A stretch of 64,000 nucleotides of DNA from Cedecea sp000277545 (GTDB lineage Bacteria; Pseudomonadota; Gammaproteobacteria; Enterobacterales; Enterobacteriaceae), in NCBI GenBank assembly GCA_050847315.1, contig CP193791.1; one strand, written 5' to 3'. Below, in pieces: positions 50,104 to 58,881 of this stretch. The notes below the pieces were generated by a model. That model saw only the letters and a program-made list of their open reading frames with translations. It did no database searches and had not been told where the DNA came from. Position 1 is the first letter of the stretch. Each line of letters starts with the position of its first letter. Made by a program: the position numbers and the translations under genes.

Positions 50104-50490
50104 TCAGTTTCTGGCTGAACGCCGTTTCATCGTCTCTTCAATATAACTTTCGATATGAATGTTGTGCTCCCTGTTCACTCGCGCAATAAATACCGGGAGG
50201 AAGTCGGACGAAGTGTGAAGCGTATTCGCGACAAGGCAGTCAAAATCACGCTGAGTGAAACGAAGATTTCCCCTCAATGTCGAATGCTGCAGCAAAGTGT
50301 GTGCAATCACCTCAAGGGCTGCGCGCCTGTAATCATCCGTACGCAGAACATCCAGATCCGCAGGGAGAATCTCAAAGTCGAAAGAGTGGCTTATAAACCC
50401 TGATTCAACGGGTTGCGAGTAAATCAGTCGCTCCCCTTCCTGATTCACATGAGGTTCCCACCCGTCCCCCAATAATCGAACTGATTGCAC
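50104..50490 (-). CDS. Uncharacterised 128-aa protein
   Basis: Soluble, no signal peptide or membrane helices. Starts at GTG 50490 behind the strong ribosome site GAGGGGGAG; a longer TTG-initiated frame to 50559 is less likely. Sequence features: WEPHVNQEGERLIYSQPVES near the N-terminus and ESYIEETMKRRSARN at the end. Function unknown. Stops 3 bp from the convergent transporter gene. Confidence 0.6.
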   Translation of the reverse strand: MQSVRLLGDGWEPHVNQEGERLIYSQPVESGFISHSFDFEILPADLDVLRTDDYRRAALEVIAHTLLQHSTLRGNLRFTQRDFDCLVANTLHTSSDFLPVFIARVNREHNIHIESYIEETMKRRSARN

Positions 50491-50659
50491 GACTCCCCCT
50501 CTTTTTTGATTCTTTTTCACCCGCACAAGCGATGCTAAAACCTCTCCAGCCACCCACAATGTTTATCTGACTCAACGAACAATTAAGATTATCGGCCACC
50601 CGAACCCATTATTGAGTCCGGGTATTGCCGCTGTTCAGAATACTGACGGGAAACCGGGG

Positions 50660-51097
50660 TTAATCCGCTTCGCTCTCTGCACGATTATTTTTAAGATCGA
50701 TTATCTGCCCAATCTGGTCGTGATAAACCGTTAACTGGTTATAGCGGCTCATCTCGGACACCAGCTGTGTCGGCAGGTTAAAGCTGCGGGCGAGGTCGCC
50801 AGGCTGAAACGGTTTGTGTTCATCGAGGTATCGGTCGCTGTACCTGCGCAGGCTGTACTGATACCAGAGGATCAGCAACCAACCGTTGATGACCGCAATC
50901 AGCAGGTACAGCAGCACGGAATTGAGCGACTGCGCGATGATTTCCCCGCGCTGGTCGGGCAATAACATCAGCTGCAGCAGCAAGTTTTTCCATACAAAGT
51001 ACAAAAAACCGGCCCAGGCAATAGCGGTTATCAGGCCATCGAACAGGCGCGGTCCCAGTCGATCTTCGGTCAAAATCAGCGTGTTGGTCTGCATCAT
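50660..51097 (-). CDS. pgaD: PGA synthesis auxiliary protein PgaD
   Basis: Inner-membrane subunit of the poly-beta-1,6-N-acetylglucosamine synthase, 145 aa with two helices (residues ~18-38 and 58-80). It stabilises PgaC and helps bind c-di-GMP. Four-base overlap with pgaC. Divergent in sequence, as usual for PgaD; identification rests on size, topology and operon position. Confidence 0.9.
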   Translation of the reverse strand: MMQTNTLILTEDRLGPRLFDGLITAIAWAGFLYFVWKNLLLQLMLLPDQRGEIIAQSLNSVLLYLLIAVINGWLLILWYQYSLRRYSDRYLDEHKPFQPGDLARSFNLPTQLVSEMSRYNQLTVYHDQIGQIIDLKNNRAESEAD

Positions 51098-52422
51098 ATT
51101 CTTCCTTTTCCACGGTCAGGACTTACCCAGCGCGCGCGGGCACGGCGGCGTTTAAGCATCACTTTCGGGAACGACACCAGAGTGGTAAACAGGCCTATCA
51201 TCCAGTACATCAGCGGGAACCAGACGATCCAGAACAGCGACCCGGCGATCCGCTTTTCATAGCGCCGCTCAATGAACAGGCTGATCAGGAACTGCATCAG
51301 GCACATTACGCCCAGCAGCAGCCCGGTAAACGCCGGCGGAAAGAGCGTTTCAACCACCAGGTTTGCCGGCAGCGTGGTCAGGTGGCTGGCAATAAACAGC
51401 AGGATGGTGATCGCGTAGGCGAAGGCCCACACCGTCGACAACACGTACTCCATAAACAGCGGCCACATCCGGCGGTGTTCCCAGCGGAACAGGCGACGCA
51501 GGTTGACCAGAAACACTTCCGCCCCGCCCTGCGCCCAGCGCAGTCGCTGTTTCCAAAGCCCTTTGAGCGTTTCCGGCATTAGGATCCAACACAGCGCGCG
51601 CGGCTCAAAATAGAGCGTCCAGTGATGCAGCTGCAGTTTCCAGCTGATATCAATGTCTTCGGTGATCATGTCCGGGCTCCAGTAGCCGACATCCGCCAGC
51701 GCCTGGCGGCGAAAAGCGGCTATCACGCCGGAAACGGTAAAGACACGGCCATAAATGCGTTGAGTGCGTTTAATCAGCCCGATTATCGAAGAAAACTCAC
51801 CGACCTGGATCCGGCCAATCAGGTTCGAGCGGGTGCGGATCCGTGGGTTTCCGGTTACGGCGCCCACGTTAGAGTGCCTAATCAGCGGCATCACAAGATA
51901 AGCTGCCGTGTCCCGCTCCAGCAAGGCATCCCCGTCGATGCACACCAGCAGATCCCCGCGTGCGGCGGCGGCCCCGGCCTTTAGCGCTACAGCTTTACCC
52001 TGATTCGCCGCCAGATGAATCACTCGTAGTTTTGGGTATTCCACCGCGAGCTGATTCAGGATCTCGGCGGTGTTATCCCGAGAGCCGTCGTTGATGGCGA
52101 TAACCTCGATGTTGGTGTAGCGCTGGGCCAGCGCGGCCTCTATCGTTTCCCGGGCGTTTTTGCCTTCGTTAAAGCACGGGATCAGAATAGAAATCAGCGG
52201 ATTACCTTCCAGCTGCGGCGGCGGCACATCTTTGCCCCACGGCCAGTGGCGCTCCAGCCGGTACCAGAAATAGAGCCCGCCGGTCATCCACAGTACCGAC
52301 ATAAACAGTGGCCAGAAGAACACAAAATCTAACAGGATTTTCCCGGTAAATACCGCCGCCATACCGAGCGGCAGCCCAAAGACCAGGCCCAGAATCAGCA
52401 AGGAAAGAAGACGATCAGTCAT
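51094..52422 (-). CDS. pgaC: Poly-beta-1,6-N-acetylglucosamine synthase PgaC
   Basis: Membrane-embedded processive GT2 glycosyltransferase (442 aa) that polymerises UDP-GlcNAc. N-terminal helices, then motifs IPCFNEGKN, INDGSRDNT, CIDGDA (DxD), MITEDID and QRLRWAQGG, all intact; C-terminal helices. Its start overlaps the pgaB end by 8 bp. Activated by c-di-GMP with PgaD; regulation at the enzyme level is known for the family. Confidence 0.96.
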   Translation of the reverse strand: MTDRLLSLLILGLVFGLPLGMAAVFTGKILLDFVFFWPLFMSVLWMTGGLYFWYRLERHWPWGKDVPPPQLEGNPLISILIPCFNEGKNARETIEAALAQRYTNIEVIAINDGSRDNTAEILNQLAVEYPKLRVIHLAANQGKAVALKAGAAAARGDLLVCIDGDALLERDTAAYLVMPLIRHSNVGAVTGNPRIRTRSNLIGRIQVGEFSSIIGLIKRTQRIYGRVFTVSGVIAAFRRQALADVGYWSPDMITEDIDISWKLQLHHWTLYFEPRALCWILMPETLKGLWKQRLRWAQGGAEVFLVNLRRLFRWEHRRMWPLFMEYVLSTVWAFAYAITILLFIASHLTTLPANLVVETLFPPAFTGLLLGVMCLMQFLISLFIERRYEKRIAGSLFWIVWFPLMYWMIGLFTTLVSFPKVMLKRRRARARWVSPDRGKGRI

Positions 52423-54430
52423 TGTTTGGGTACCAGTAAGAGGACATTTCAGGTCTGATATGTGAAATATCAGGCTGGTTATTGATGAAGTCGTCCGGGT
52501 AATAGCCGTAGTGTTTCACCCCATTCAGCTGCAGCAGCTGCATCCATTCCACCAGCTGTTTATCCGCGATGCCTTTCTGCGTCTTGTGGTTCCAGTCGCG
52601 CGCCTGAAGCTCAAAAATGGTTTTATTCATTCCCGAAGGCTTCGCCGCGACGGCTTTAATTAGCCGTTCCAGCCAGCTATTGCTCTCTTCCGGCGGCACG
52701 GACTCCATCAGCGGCATCGCCATCGGCACCGTCCAGTTGTAAGCGGCCAGGAAATCGTCAATGTTCTGGGCGAACCACGTCTCGCTCTCTGGCTCCAGAA
52801 TCGGCAGTGCAAAGATATTTCGGGCGGTCTTTATCTGCGGGCCACGAATATTCCGCACCGCGTCGGTCAGCGTGCGCGTGAATTCGATCAGCGTCTGGCT
52901 TTTAAAGCGCGCCCAGCTTCGCAGTTCGGCAGGGTTTTGATGAATGTCGCCGATGCTGCCCTGGAACCCTGCCTGCCGGTAGGCGGCCATGGCGTCCGGC
53001 CCGGCATCTTCAAAGTCCGTGAGGAGCGCGTCGTCGTGAAAAAGAATGCCGTCAAATACCGCATGTCGGGCGAGATCTTCGTAGATGTCGATTATCTGAT
53101 GGCGAACCTGTCGGTTCCATGGGGAAAGCCGTAGATAAGGGCTGGTGGCCCGCTGCGTCTTCCCGCTGGCGGCGTCCCAGCGTTGCACCCTGGGCAGCGC
53201 GGCATTCAGATCAAAAGAGAGCACCGGCAGCCAGGCGAAGACTTTGGCATCGCCCCTGGTGCGTAACTGCCAGGCGACAAAGTTAAACAGGTCAGCGCGT
53301 ACGGGCAGCCAACGGTTGGGGAAATAGAGCGACTTGATATTGCCGTCGCCAAGCGGGTCTGAGAACGCCTGCAAAAAGACATGGCTGATTTTCATGTCAT
53401 ACACTCGCTGCACCAGCGCATCGATATTCTTCGCCTGCTGCACCGGGTTCGGGTCGTAGACGTAGTCGAGATCCACATGCATAACGCGCACCGGATCGGG
53501 CTCCCGGACGCGGCTCACCATGCTGGCGAACGCTTTGAGCGTCGGGTTGCCCGAGATCAGCACTCGCGGGATATTGTCCAGGTCGCGGGCGTCAGCGAGA
53601 CCATCATTGAGCGTGAACGCCAGCTGGTAGCCCTGCTTTTTGAGCACGCTAAGTGAGGTGCCGTTGGCCGCGCCATAGGGCCAGACCCAGGCGCGAGGGG
53701 CCTTCCCGCTGAGCTGTTGAATTTTGCGACTGATTTGGCGCACGTCGTCGTCAATACGGCGGGTGAATTGCTCGTCACTTTCATACTGGCCAGTGACTTT
53801 ATTCCACGCCCGGTTGGCCACCGCAGGCTCACGGCTTCCCTGGGGATTCGCCTGAATACCGTAATGTGAAGCCCATGTGTGCGCCCCTATCTCAACCAGC
53901 GGGGACTGGCTAAGCTCGCGCACCATATCCCAGGTGGCAAACTTATCGCGGGCGGTCATCAGCCCGCCAAAATCCACCTTCATCCCCGGCGGGGTGTCTA
54001 CCCAACTGCCCACGGGCGCCCAGAGTGCGGGCACATTGTATGCTTTAAGCAACGGCCACACGCGGGTGTAGAAGCTGCTGTAACCGTCATCGAAGGTGAG
54101 CAAAAATGCCTTTGGCGGCAGCGGCGTGCCGCCCCGGTGAGCGTCCAGAATCGACTGCACGCTTACCGCGCGGTAGCCGTTTTGCAGCAGCCAGCTGATT
54201 TGCTCGTTAAGGGCGCTGGTGCGCACCGCCAGATAACGCTGATCGGGGTCGCGGTCTTCAACGTCATGGTAAGCCAGCACCAGAAAATGGTTCTTCGGCC
54301 AGGGCTGGTTGGCTTCAGGCAGCGGCCGCGCTTTTGGCGGCAGAAAATGAATCTCCTGCGCGCCCAGGCCAGAAAAGGTCAATAACCAGCCAAAAACGAT
54401 CAGGCCGAGGCGAAAACTGTTGGTCAGCAT
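52415..54430 (-). CDS. pgaB: Poly-N-acetylglucosamine N-deacetylase PgaB, without lipobox
   Basis: Periplasmic two-domain enzyme (671 aa): N-terminal CE4 deacetylase (TFDDGYSSFY, HTWASHYG supply the metal-binding Asp and His) and C-terminal GH153-type hydrolase domain (FDGILFHDDALLTDFED, then TARNIFALPILEPESE). Partial deacetylation is needed for polymer export through PgaA. E. coli PgaB is an outer-membrane lipoprotein with MLTAC; here residues 1-35 contain no Cys, and the signal looks like signal-peptidase I type ending near SGLGA. So lipidation appears lost. Confidence 0.93.
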   Translation of the reverse strand: MLTNSFRLGLIVFGWLLTFSGLGAQEIHFLPPKARPLPEANQPWPKNHFLVLAYHDVEDRDPDQRYLAVRTSALNEQISWLLQNGYRAVSVQSILDAHRGGTPLPPKAFLLTFDDGYSSFYTRVWPLLKAYNVPALWAPVGSWVDTPPGMKVDFGGLMTARDKFATWDMVRELSQSPLVEIGAHTWASHYGIQANPQGSREPAVANRAWNKVTGQYESDEQFTRRIDDDVRQISRKIQQLSGKAPRAWVWPYGAANGTSLSVLKKQGYQLAFTLNDGLADARDLDNIPRVLISGNPTLKAFASMVSRVREPDPVRVMHVDLDYVYDPNPVQQAKNIDALVQRVYDMKISHVFLQAFSDPLGDGNIKSLYFPNRWLPVRADLFNFVAWQLRTRGDAKVFAWLPVLSFDLNAALPRVQRWDAASGKTQRATSPYLRLSPWNRQVRHQIIDIYEDLARHAVFDGILFHDDALLTDFEDAGPDAMAAYRQAGFQGSIGDIHQNPAELRSWARFKSQTLIEFTRTLTDAVRNIRGPQIKTARNIFALPILEPESETWFAQNIDDFLAAYNWTVPMAMPLMESVPPEESNSWLERLIKAVAAKPSGMNKTIFELQARDWNHKTQKGIADKQLVEWMQLLQLNGVKHYGYYPDDFINNQPDISHIRPEMSSYWYPNND

Positions 54431-54438
54431 GTTTGTCC

Positions 54439-56880
54439 TTAAAATCGTAAATTTGCATCAAAAGCAATGGCGAGATGCGTTTCCCGCTTGCCGTCCCAGG
54501 GGCGCTTTTCCCAGTTCAGCATGGCCCCGGTGTCGAGGACGTTGTTCCACTGGATACGCTGGCCATATCCCAGGGTTGTCATCGCCCCCGCCCCATAATT
54601 TTTTTGCCGGTAAATACCCGCTCCGGCGCTAATCTGCTGGCTCCAGATGGTGTCATAGCGCTGGTACAGCACGTGATTAGCGGCGAGCGTCGGCGCGGCG
54701 GATAAGTCCCATTTCGGGCTGTAATAGGCGGTGTCGGTCTTGCTGTTGGTGCCGTATGCCACACCGGGCTGCAGGTCGAGCGTGATCCGCGCCGTCTGCC
54801 ATAGCCGTTCTTTGCCCTGGAAGGTGTATTCCTGGCGGTGGTTATGGTCCGAGAACCAGCTGGTCGCGGTCGCGAGCTGATATTCACGCCGTTCATTTTG
54901 ATGCCAGCGCACCCACAGGTTGGCCTGATTCGCACTTACCCCGTTGCGTAAAGCCCGCAGCGGCGTTGCCCGGGCCAGGCGTTCCACTTCGCCTCCTACT
55001 CGCCAGCTGTCGTTGAAGCTGTGCCAGGCCGAAACTCGCCCGCCAGGCTTATTGCCACCGTTGAAGTTATTGTTCGCCAGTTCAAGCTCGACCCAACTAT
55101 TGCGCGCCCGCCACTCTATCCCCCCAAACACGCTGCGGCTTAAGCCCTTACCTTCTTCAAAACGACCGCGCTCAAAACGGTGACCGCCAAACAGCCTCCA
55201 GCTGTCGGCTACGGGTGGGCCGTAAATCGCCATATCCCAGCTAAAGTCGTGTGCCCCGCTGACGGGCGTATCAGAGTGGATCTCCTGCTGGCCGTTAAGG
55301 CGCAGTTCGGACATTCGGTGGATTTCGCGCGTTCGGTTCAGCCGCTGAGAAGCGATATCCAGCGGAGCGCGCAGCATCACATCGTCGGTCAGCAAATCCA
55401 TTTGCCGCCACTCGTGCAGATCCTGCGCGACATAAGCCTGCTGCCGCTCCAGCTCAAGGTTGGATGGCTCAAGCACCTCCGCCTTTTTTAACTCTCGTTC
55501 AGCGGCCAGCGGCAGCCCGCGCGCCTGCAACACCCTGGCATAATCAATACGTAACCCCTGGTTGCCCGGCGCGGTACTGGCCAGGCGCTGGGACAACGTT
55601 TCTGCTGCTGGCAGTGCATTGGTTGACAGGAGGTATTGCAGCGAGAGCGTTTTAGCTTCCAGCCAGCGATCGTTTGGTTTGGGATTCGGGGAACCCGGCA
55701 CGTAGCGACGATAAGGCGTTGTCTGAGTCAGGTTTTGCAGATAACGAGCGGCAGCGTCGTACTGTCCGCTGTCCAGCAAGGCATAAAACATCGCCTGCTC
55801 ATTCTCATTCGTCGCGCCGCTGAACAGCTGCGGCGTTAGCGCCTGCGCCCTTTCTACCTGCTTTACCGCGAGGTAAGACGCAATAACCCAGCGTAAAGCC
55901 CAGGGTGGAACGCGCACGCCTTCTGAGGCCAGGGCTTCATATTCCTGAATGACCTTTGGGTAATGATTGTGGGCATAAAGTGCACCAAGCCGGTCTATTC
56001 GCGCTCTGGTAACGTCCTGCTGAGCCTGCGGATTACCACGCCATTCGGCGAGCAAAACGTCGTAACGATCCAACGCCCGCTGCGCGACGGTAAAACGAGC
56101 TTTTTCCTCTCCTGGAGGGATCTCAGCCATGCGCACCCTTTCGGCCAACGCGTTAAGTTCCAGACTTCTGCGCTCATTTGCCGGAAGGTTCGCTTGCCTG
56201 GCAAACGCCAGCGCTGGCGTATTCACCCTGTTCACGGTCAGGCTGGATATCAGGTTTTGCAGCACCGTTTTATCCCCTGGAGCAAGCGCGATGGCCTGCG
56301 TGTCGCTTAGCAACTGGTCCCAGGTTTTTCCCTGCCGAAGATAGACATAAGAGAGCGTCTGCCAATGCGCCAGCGTCGGCTTTTCCTCGATCAAACGCAG
56401 AGCTTCATCTCTGGCCTGCCAGGCTTTTTGCCCGTCGGCCAGCGTTTTAATTTGCCCTATGCGATAGTCATCGTTTCCAGGCGAGAGCTGAAGCACCCGC
56501 TCCCAGAGGGAAAGTGATTCCGTCCAGCGATGAAGGTTACGCAGAGATTGCGCCGTGGCGGCGACTCCACGAGCCGGGATAGCAGTACGCTCCTGATAAC
56601 GCTGCCACACGCTGACCACTTCATCATCACGCCCGGCCCAGGAGGCGACCTGCAACCAGTCGGCCACCTGTTCCGGGTGCAATGCTCTTTGCTGTGCCTT
56701 ATGCTTTAAGGCGTCAAGCAGGGGTTGATAATCCCCATTTCGTGCCTGTAATACCTGACTGTCATAGCGCGATGTTGCCCCCACCCCTTGCGCTGAAAGC
56801 AGCCCTGGCATGATTAAAAATAACGACAGCTTCACGCCATGATAAAAGAATAACTTATTGATACTCAGCCGCTGTTCCAT
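54439..56880 (-). CDS. pgaA: PGA outer-membrane export porin PgaA
   Basis: Outer-membrane secretin-like porin (813 aa; E. coli 807). Signal peptide of about 35 residues ending GVGA; periplasmic TPR superhelix to about residue 510 that binds PgaB-treated polymer; C-terminal 16-strand beta-barrel ending in ANLRF, with the final Phe typical of outer-membrane barrels. First gene of pgaABCD; the 8-bp gap to pgaB implies co-transcription. Confidence 0.93.
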   Translation of the reverse strand: MEQRLSINKLFFYHGVKLSLFLIMPGLLSAQGVGATSRYDSQVLQARNGDYQPLLDALKHKAQQRALHPEQVADWLQVASWAGRDDEVVSVWQRYQERTAIPARGVAATAQSLRNLHRWTESLSLWERVLQLSPGNDDYRIGQIKTLADGQKAWQARDEALRLIEEKPTLAHWQTLSYVYLRQGKTWDQLLSDTQAIALAPGDKTVLQNLISSLTVNRVNTPALAFARQANLPANERRSLELNALAERVRMAEIPPGEEKARFTVAQRALDRYDVLLAEWRGNPQAQQDVTRARIDRLGALYAHNHYPKVIQEYEALASEGVRVPPWALRWVIASYLAVKQVERAQALTPQLFSGATNENEQAMFYALLDSGQYDAAARYLQNLTQTTPYRRYVPGSPNPKPNDRWLEAKTLSLQYLLSTNALPAAETLSQRLASTAPGNQGLRIDYARVLQARGLPLAAERELKKAEVLEPSNLELERQQAYVAQDLHEWRQMDLLTDDVMLRAPLDIASQRLNRTREIHRMSELRLNGQQEIHSDTPVSGAHDFSWDMAIYGPPVADSWRLFGGHRFERGRFEEGKGLSRSVFGGIEWRARNSWVELELANNNFNGGNKPGGRVSAWHSFNDSWRVGGEVERLARATPLRALRNGVSANQANLWVRWHQNERREYQLATATSWFSDHNHRQEYTFQGKERLWQTARITLDLQPGVAYGTNSKTDTAYYSPKWDLSAAPTLAANHVLYQRYDTIWSQQISAGAGIYRQKNYGAGAMTTLGYGQRIQWNNVLDTGAMLNWEKRPWDGKRETHLAIAFDANLRF

Positions 56881-57578
56881 AAATATCTATTATTCCATTA
56901 TGAATGAGCATAGTTTATCCGCCGCGTTAAATGCCGGATATCGGCACTAGCGGATGTAATTCACACGGTAAAACACTCTTTTGATATGCAGAGTATTTAT
57001 TTAAACGGGCACACCTCACTTAACGTCTTTTTCTGCATCTGGCTTTAGGAACAAACTCAAAATAGCGGAGATTACACATTAGGTCAGACAGCAAGAATGA
57101 TAAGTCACCATGAATAATTTTGTGAACACTTCCTGACGGCCGAAAACATGCTTTTAAGAATACTCTGTACCGACTTTTCAATGAATAACTTTCAATACAA
57201 AACAAAAACACAAGCAACTGATTTGAAATGAAAAAAAACCACATCAAAAATATAAAAATGATATGGAAGATGTTTTTATCAATATGTTTAAGTGAAAATC
57301 AACGTATTAATCAGGACATTTCCTGGCAAAGATTCCTAATTTCCAAGCCACGGACTTCTCTCTTATTTCATTTTATTTATAATTTCCCACATCAGGAAAA
57401 AAGAAGGATATCTCTTTGCCACTAACGCTTTACCAACTATTAATATCAACCCCAACACTTACCTAAAGGTTAGTTAGCTCATTTTTAAAGAAATAATAGT
57501 GACACGCTGTGAATACGCATACCCCTGGCTTCAATGGCCAGGCATTTGGATTGTATGATATTAAAGGAATACACTGCG
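56881..57578. other. Divergent control region between pgaA and an orphan LuxR-type gene
   Basis: About 700 bp without a supported gene. On the minus strand GGA-containing motifs (GCGGATAA, AATGGAATAA) just upstream of pgaA could be CsrA sites, as in E. coli pgaA, but only two are clear. A small palindrome TGCCGatatcCGGCA is at 56932-56946. Two short frames, 57020-57247 (minus) and 57228-57425 (plus), lack convincing ribosome sites and features. The region is AT-rich, with candidate H-NS tracts. Confidence 0.5.
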
Positions 57579-58142
57579 GTGAATGCGACAATTTTGATCA
57601 CACAAGATCGCTATCTTTACCAGGGAATAAAAAACTATTTTCCTGATGTTATTCGACTGTACTCCGTCGACAGAAGAAGCTTCAGCTATGGCTACAAAGA
57701 GTACGCTGTCCTGGTCGATAGCCGGTTACCACTGGAACAGTGGGAAAACATCATCACCAGCGCAGAGAAAGCGGAGGCACCGGTACGTTGCATCATGCTG
57801 GATATGCGCCACAGTGAACTCTCCCCACTGAGACTTAAGTGGAGCCTCGATATGTCGATGCCGTACCGGGACATTGAAGGACTGTTCTGGCTGCTGCAAA
57901 AAGTGAAGCTAGATCGCCAGGCCGGGGAATGGTTTTATGCCATGCGCCTGAGTCAGGAGGAGCGGAAGATGATGATGTGGCTAAGAAAGGGTTTACCTAT
58001 GGAAGCCGTGGCGGAAAAGCTCTGCACGTCACTGAAAAGTCTTTATCGCCGACGGAATGAACTTTACGAGAGATTGGGACTGGCCAACTTTAATGAGGCC
58101 TGCCTGCTCATTTATACCGACGAAGAGCAACAGTACCCCTAG
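57579..58142 (+). CDS. LuxR-type HTH regulator, orphan
   Basis: A 187-aa protein with a C-terminal LuxR/FixJ-type HTH (RLSQEERKMMMWLRKGLPME, then AVAEKLCTSLKSLYRRRNEL) and an N-terminal region without an obvious phosphoreceiver. GTG 57579 behind AAAGGA (10-nt gap) is preferred; ATGs at 57534 and 57555 extend the frame. The overall plan resembles short LuxR-like fimbrial regulators such as EcpR/MatA, but the similarity is weak. Lies between pga and the fimbrial operon, so either may be its target; inferred only. Confidence 0.7.
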   Translation: MNATILITQDRYLYQGIKNYFPDVIRLYSVDRRSFSYGYKEYAVLVDSRLPLEQWENIITSAEKAEAPVRCIMLDMRHSELSPLRLKWSLDMSMPYRDIEGLFWLLQKVKLDRQAGEWFYAMRLSQEERKMMMWLRKGLPMEAVAEKLCTSLKSLYRRRNELYERLGLANFNEACLLIYTDEEQQYP

Positions 58143-58179
58143 TTTGGGCAGTGTGCCATGAGGCCGCCGCCCGTCGGGC

Positions 58180-58728
58180 TTATGATTGCTGCAATGGCAA
58201 GGTGGTCATACAAGTTTGACTGTCGTCGAAGGTGGCAAACGCGGATTGCGCGGTGCGGCCCTGATAGCTGACGCTGACCGTCCCTTCGGTATTGCGCGGC
58301 AGCCACACGCCGATGAAGCCATTTTGCTGGCTGGTCAGCGTTTTATTCAGGATAACGTTGCCCGATTTATCGGTAATTTTGACCTCAAAGGGCGTATTGA
58401 CCATCTCACCCTGGCAGCCGGAAAGGCTGTGATTGAAGCAGGGATGCGTTTGCTGCAGGTATGGCGCAAACGACAGATAGAACTTATCCCCCAGCGGGTA
58501 GCTAAACTTCTGCTGCCCGTCCGAAAGCACCAGCGCACGGCTGGTCACACCGGCGCTAAAACCCAGCGGGCGGGCCTGCGGGGACTGGTCGATAGCCTCA
58601 ACCATTTGCTCGATAGTTTTTCCCGCCAGCCCGTGTTTCGCCAGAAAGGCATTTGCCTCAGGTGTGGCCGCCAGGGCAGACCCGCTAAGGGCCAGCGCCA
58701 GCCACGCCGTCATGATACGTATTTTCAT
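58180..58728 (-). CDS. cueP: Periplasmic copper-binding protein CueP
   Basis: A 182-aa periplasmic copper chaperone, known from Salmonella, where CueR induces it and it supplies copper to SodCII. Sec signal residues 1-20 (MKIRIMTAWLALALSGSALA). Conserved Cys-containing motifs HPCFNHSLSGCQGEMVNTPF and QTCMTTLPL hold the three copper-binding cysteines. Start ATG 58728 follows AAACAGG; frame is open upstream, but that part contains the promoter. E. coli lacks cueP. Confidence 0.92.
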   Translation of the reverse strand: MKIRIMTAWLALALSGSALAATPEANAFLAKHGLAGKTIEQMVEAIDQSPQARPLGFSAGVTSRALVLSDGQQKFSYPLGDKFYLSFAPYLQQTHPCFNHSLSGCQGEMVNTPFEVKITDKSGNVILNKTLTSQQNGFIGVWLPRNTEGTVSVSYQGRTAQSAFATFDDSQTCMTTLPLQQS

Positions 58729-58772
58729 CCTGTTTCCTTTTCCAGAGTAAGGTTTAACAACCACTGACGCGG

Positions 58773-58803
58773 ACGTTACACCTTCCCTCTGGGGGAAGGT
58801 CAA
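58773..58803 (-). promoter_or_regulatory. CueR-type promoter of cueP
   Basis: On the minus strand TTGACC (58798-58803) as -35, a 19-bp spacer, and TAACGT (58773-58778) as -10. Over the spacer lies the dyad ACCTTCC...GGAAGGT (58780-58800). The long 19-bp spacer and this dyad are the CueR (MerR family) signature, as in copA and cueO promoters. Confidence 0.9.
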
Positions 58804-58881
58804 AGGCATGGCAGTAAAGAACGGTAAGATTCTGTATTTATAAAGTTTTAATTGATCTCAATCAGCTATTTTCCGACATTT

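Noticed and set aside
57020..57247. 75-codon minus-strand frame upstream of pgaA
   Set aside because: No convincing ribosome site or family features; AT-rich region gives such frames by chance.
57228..57425. 65-codon plus-strand frame
   Set aside because: Lys/Ile/Asn-rich random-looking product without a good ribosome site.
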